A stretch of DNA of 13,774 nucleotides, taken from contig JADZBY010000253.1 of the NCBI GenBank assembly GCA_020851855.1, forward strand, positions 1 through 13,774. Reading direction: 5' to 3'. Source of the DNA: Anaerolineae bacterium. GTDB taxonomy: Bacteria > Chloroflexota > Anaerolineae > Aggregatilineales > UBA2796. Shown here piece by piece: positions 13,609 through 13,774 of this stretch. Made by a program: the position numbers and the translations under genes. How positions within the stretch are numbered: position 1 is the first letter of the stretch; every line of letters starts with the position of its first letter. The notes under the pieces were generated by a model. It saw nothing but the letters and a program-made list of their open reading frames with translations. It made no database searches and was not told the DNA's origin.

Positions 13609-13774
13609 TCCCGGCCCGCCGCCCGATACCGTGCGGCGCTTCTACGACGGGGCGGCGGCGGAGTATGCGCGCGCGATTGCGCCGGTCTTCGGCCAGTTTG
13701 CCGCCGACCTGGCCCGCTGGGCGACGGCGTGCGCCGCGCTGCACCGGCGTGGAACGCTGCATGATCCCTTTGAC
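13601..13774 (+). CDS. SAM-dependent methyltransferase, N-terminal part only
   Basis: The frame starts at ATG 13601, overlapping the ArsR gene by the eight bases ATGGCTGA, and runs off the window after 58 codons. The visible start VRRFYDGAAAEYARAI is the usual first helix of class I SAM methyltransferases of the UbiE/Methyltransf_25 type, where a Tyr-Asp-x-Ala-Ala-xx-Tyr pattern precedes the cofactor-binding motif. The glycine-rich motif I lies beyond the window, so the assignment rests on this short region and on the common ArsR-methyltransferase gene pairing. No separate ribosome binding site is clear, consistent with translational coupling. Substrate unknown. Confidence 0.6.
   Translation, partial: MADPGPPPDTVRRFYDGAAAEYARAIAPVFGQFAADLARWATACAALHRRGTLHDPFD

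Noticed and set aside
1..13774. CRISPR array, tRNA, rRNA, insertion sequence or attachment site
   Set aside because: No regularly spaced repeats, tRNA-like cloverleaf, rRNA sequence, transposase frame or terminal inverted repeats were noticed; no profile search could be run.

Overview
The window is GC-rich, gene-dense bacterial DNA. The gene set suggests a member of the Chloroflexota (Anaerolineae-like): a DUF3662/FHA plus membrane-FHA pair, a very large soluble multi-PAS/GAF histidine kinase, a stand-alone KaiB, an HNH nuclease of the type common in Chloroflexota, Cyanobacteria and Actinobacteria, and a long ArsR-type regulator. This placement is inferred from gene content only. Short spacers, short overlaps and non-ATG starts with good ribosome binding sites recur.

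Layout. (1) Positions 1-1951, minus strand: a restriction-modification operon read in the order C5-cytosine methyltransferase, Vsr-type mismatch endonuclease, then an unrecognised protein cut by the window edge. The last gene begins at a TTG that overlaps the vsr stop and is the likely cognate restriction enzyme. (2) 1999-3304, minus strand: two FHA genes, a FhaA-like DUF3662-FHA protein and a FhaB-like membrane-anchored FHA protein, separated by one base. (3) 3562-5298, plus strand: a complete M3-family zinc oligopeptidase. (4) 5368-10074, plus strand: a 100-residue KaiB followed by a roughly 1,430-residue histidine kinase. The kinase reads pseudo-receiver, PAS, LOV-like PAS without the photoactive cysteine, GAF, PAS, GAF, GAF, PAS, HisKA, HATPase. 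No kaiC or kaiA lies in the window. (5) 10089-11507, minus strand: a secreted clan-A-like glycoside hydrolase, convergent with the kinase. (6) 11748-12299, plus strand: an HNH endonuclease behind a clear promoter and a structured leader, ended by a good intrinsic terminator. (7) 12553 to the end, plus strand: an ArsR-type regulator with a long N-terminal domain, overlapping by 8 bases a SAM-dependent methyltransferase that runs off the window.

The most interesting part is region 4. KaiB normally works with KaiC and, in cyanobacteria, with kinases that carry a KaiB-like domain (SasA) or a pseudo-receiver (CikA). Here a KaiB sits directly upstream of a kinase whose N-terminus looks like a pseudo-receiver and which contains a YtvA-like LOV fold lacking its adduct cysteine. 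A KaiB-linked redox, light or ligand-sensing kinase is a testable idea, not a conclusion. The restriction-modification operon is the main defence-type element.
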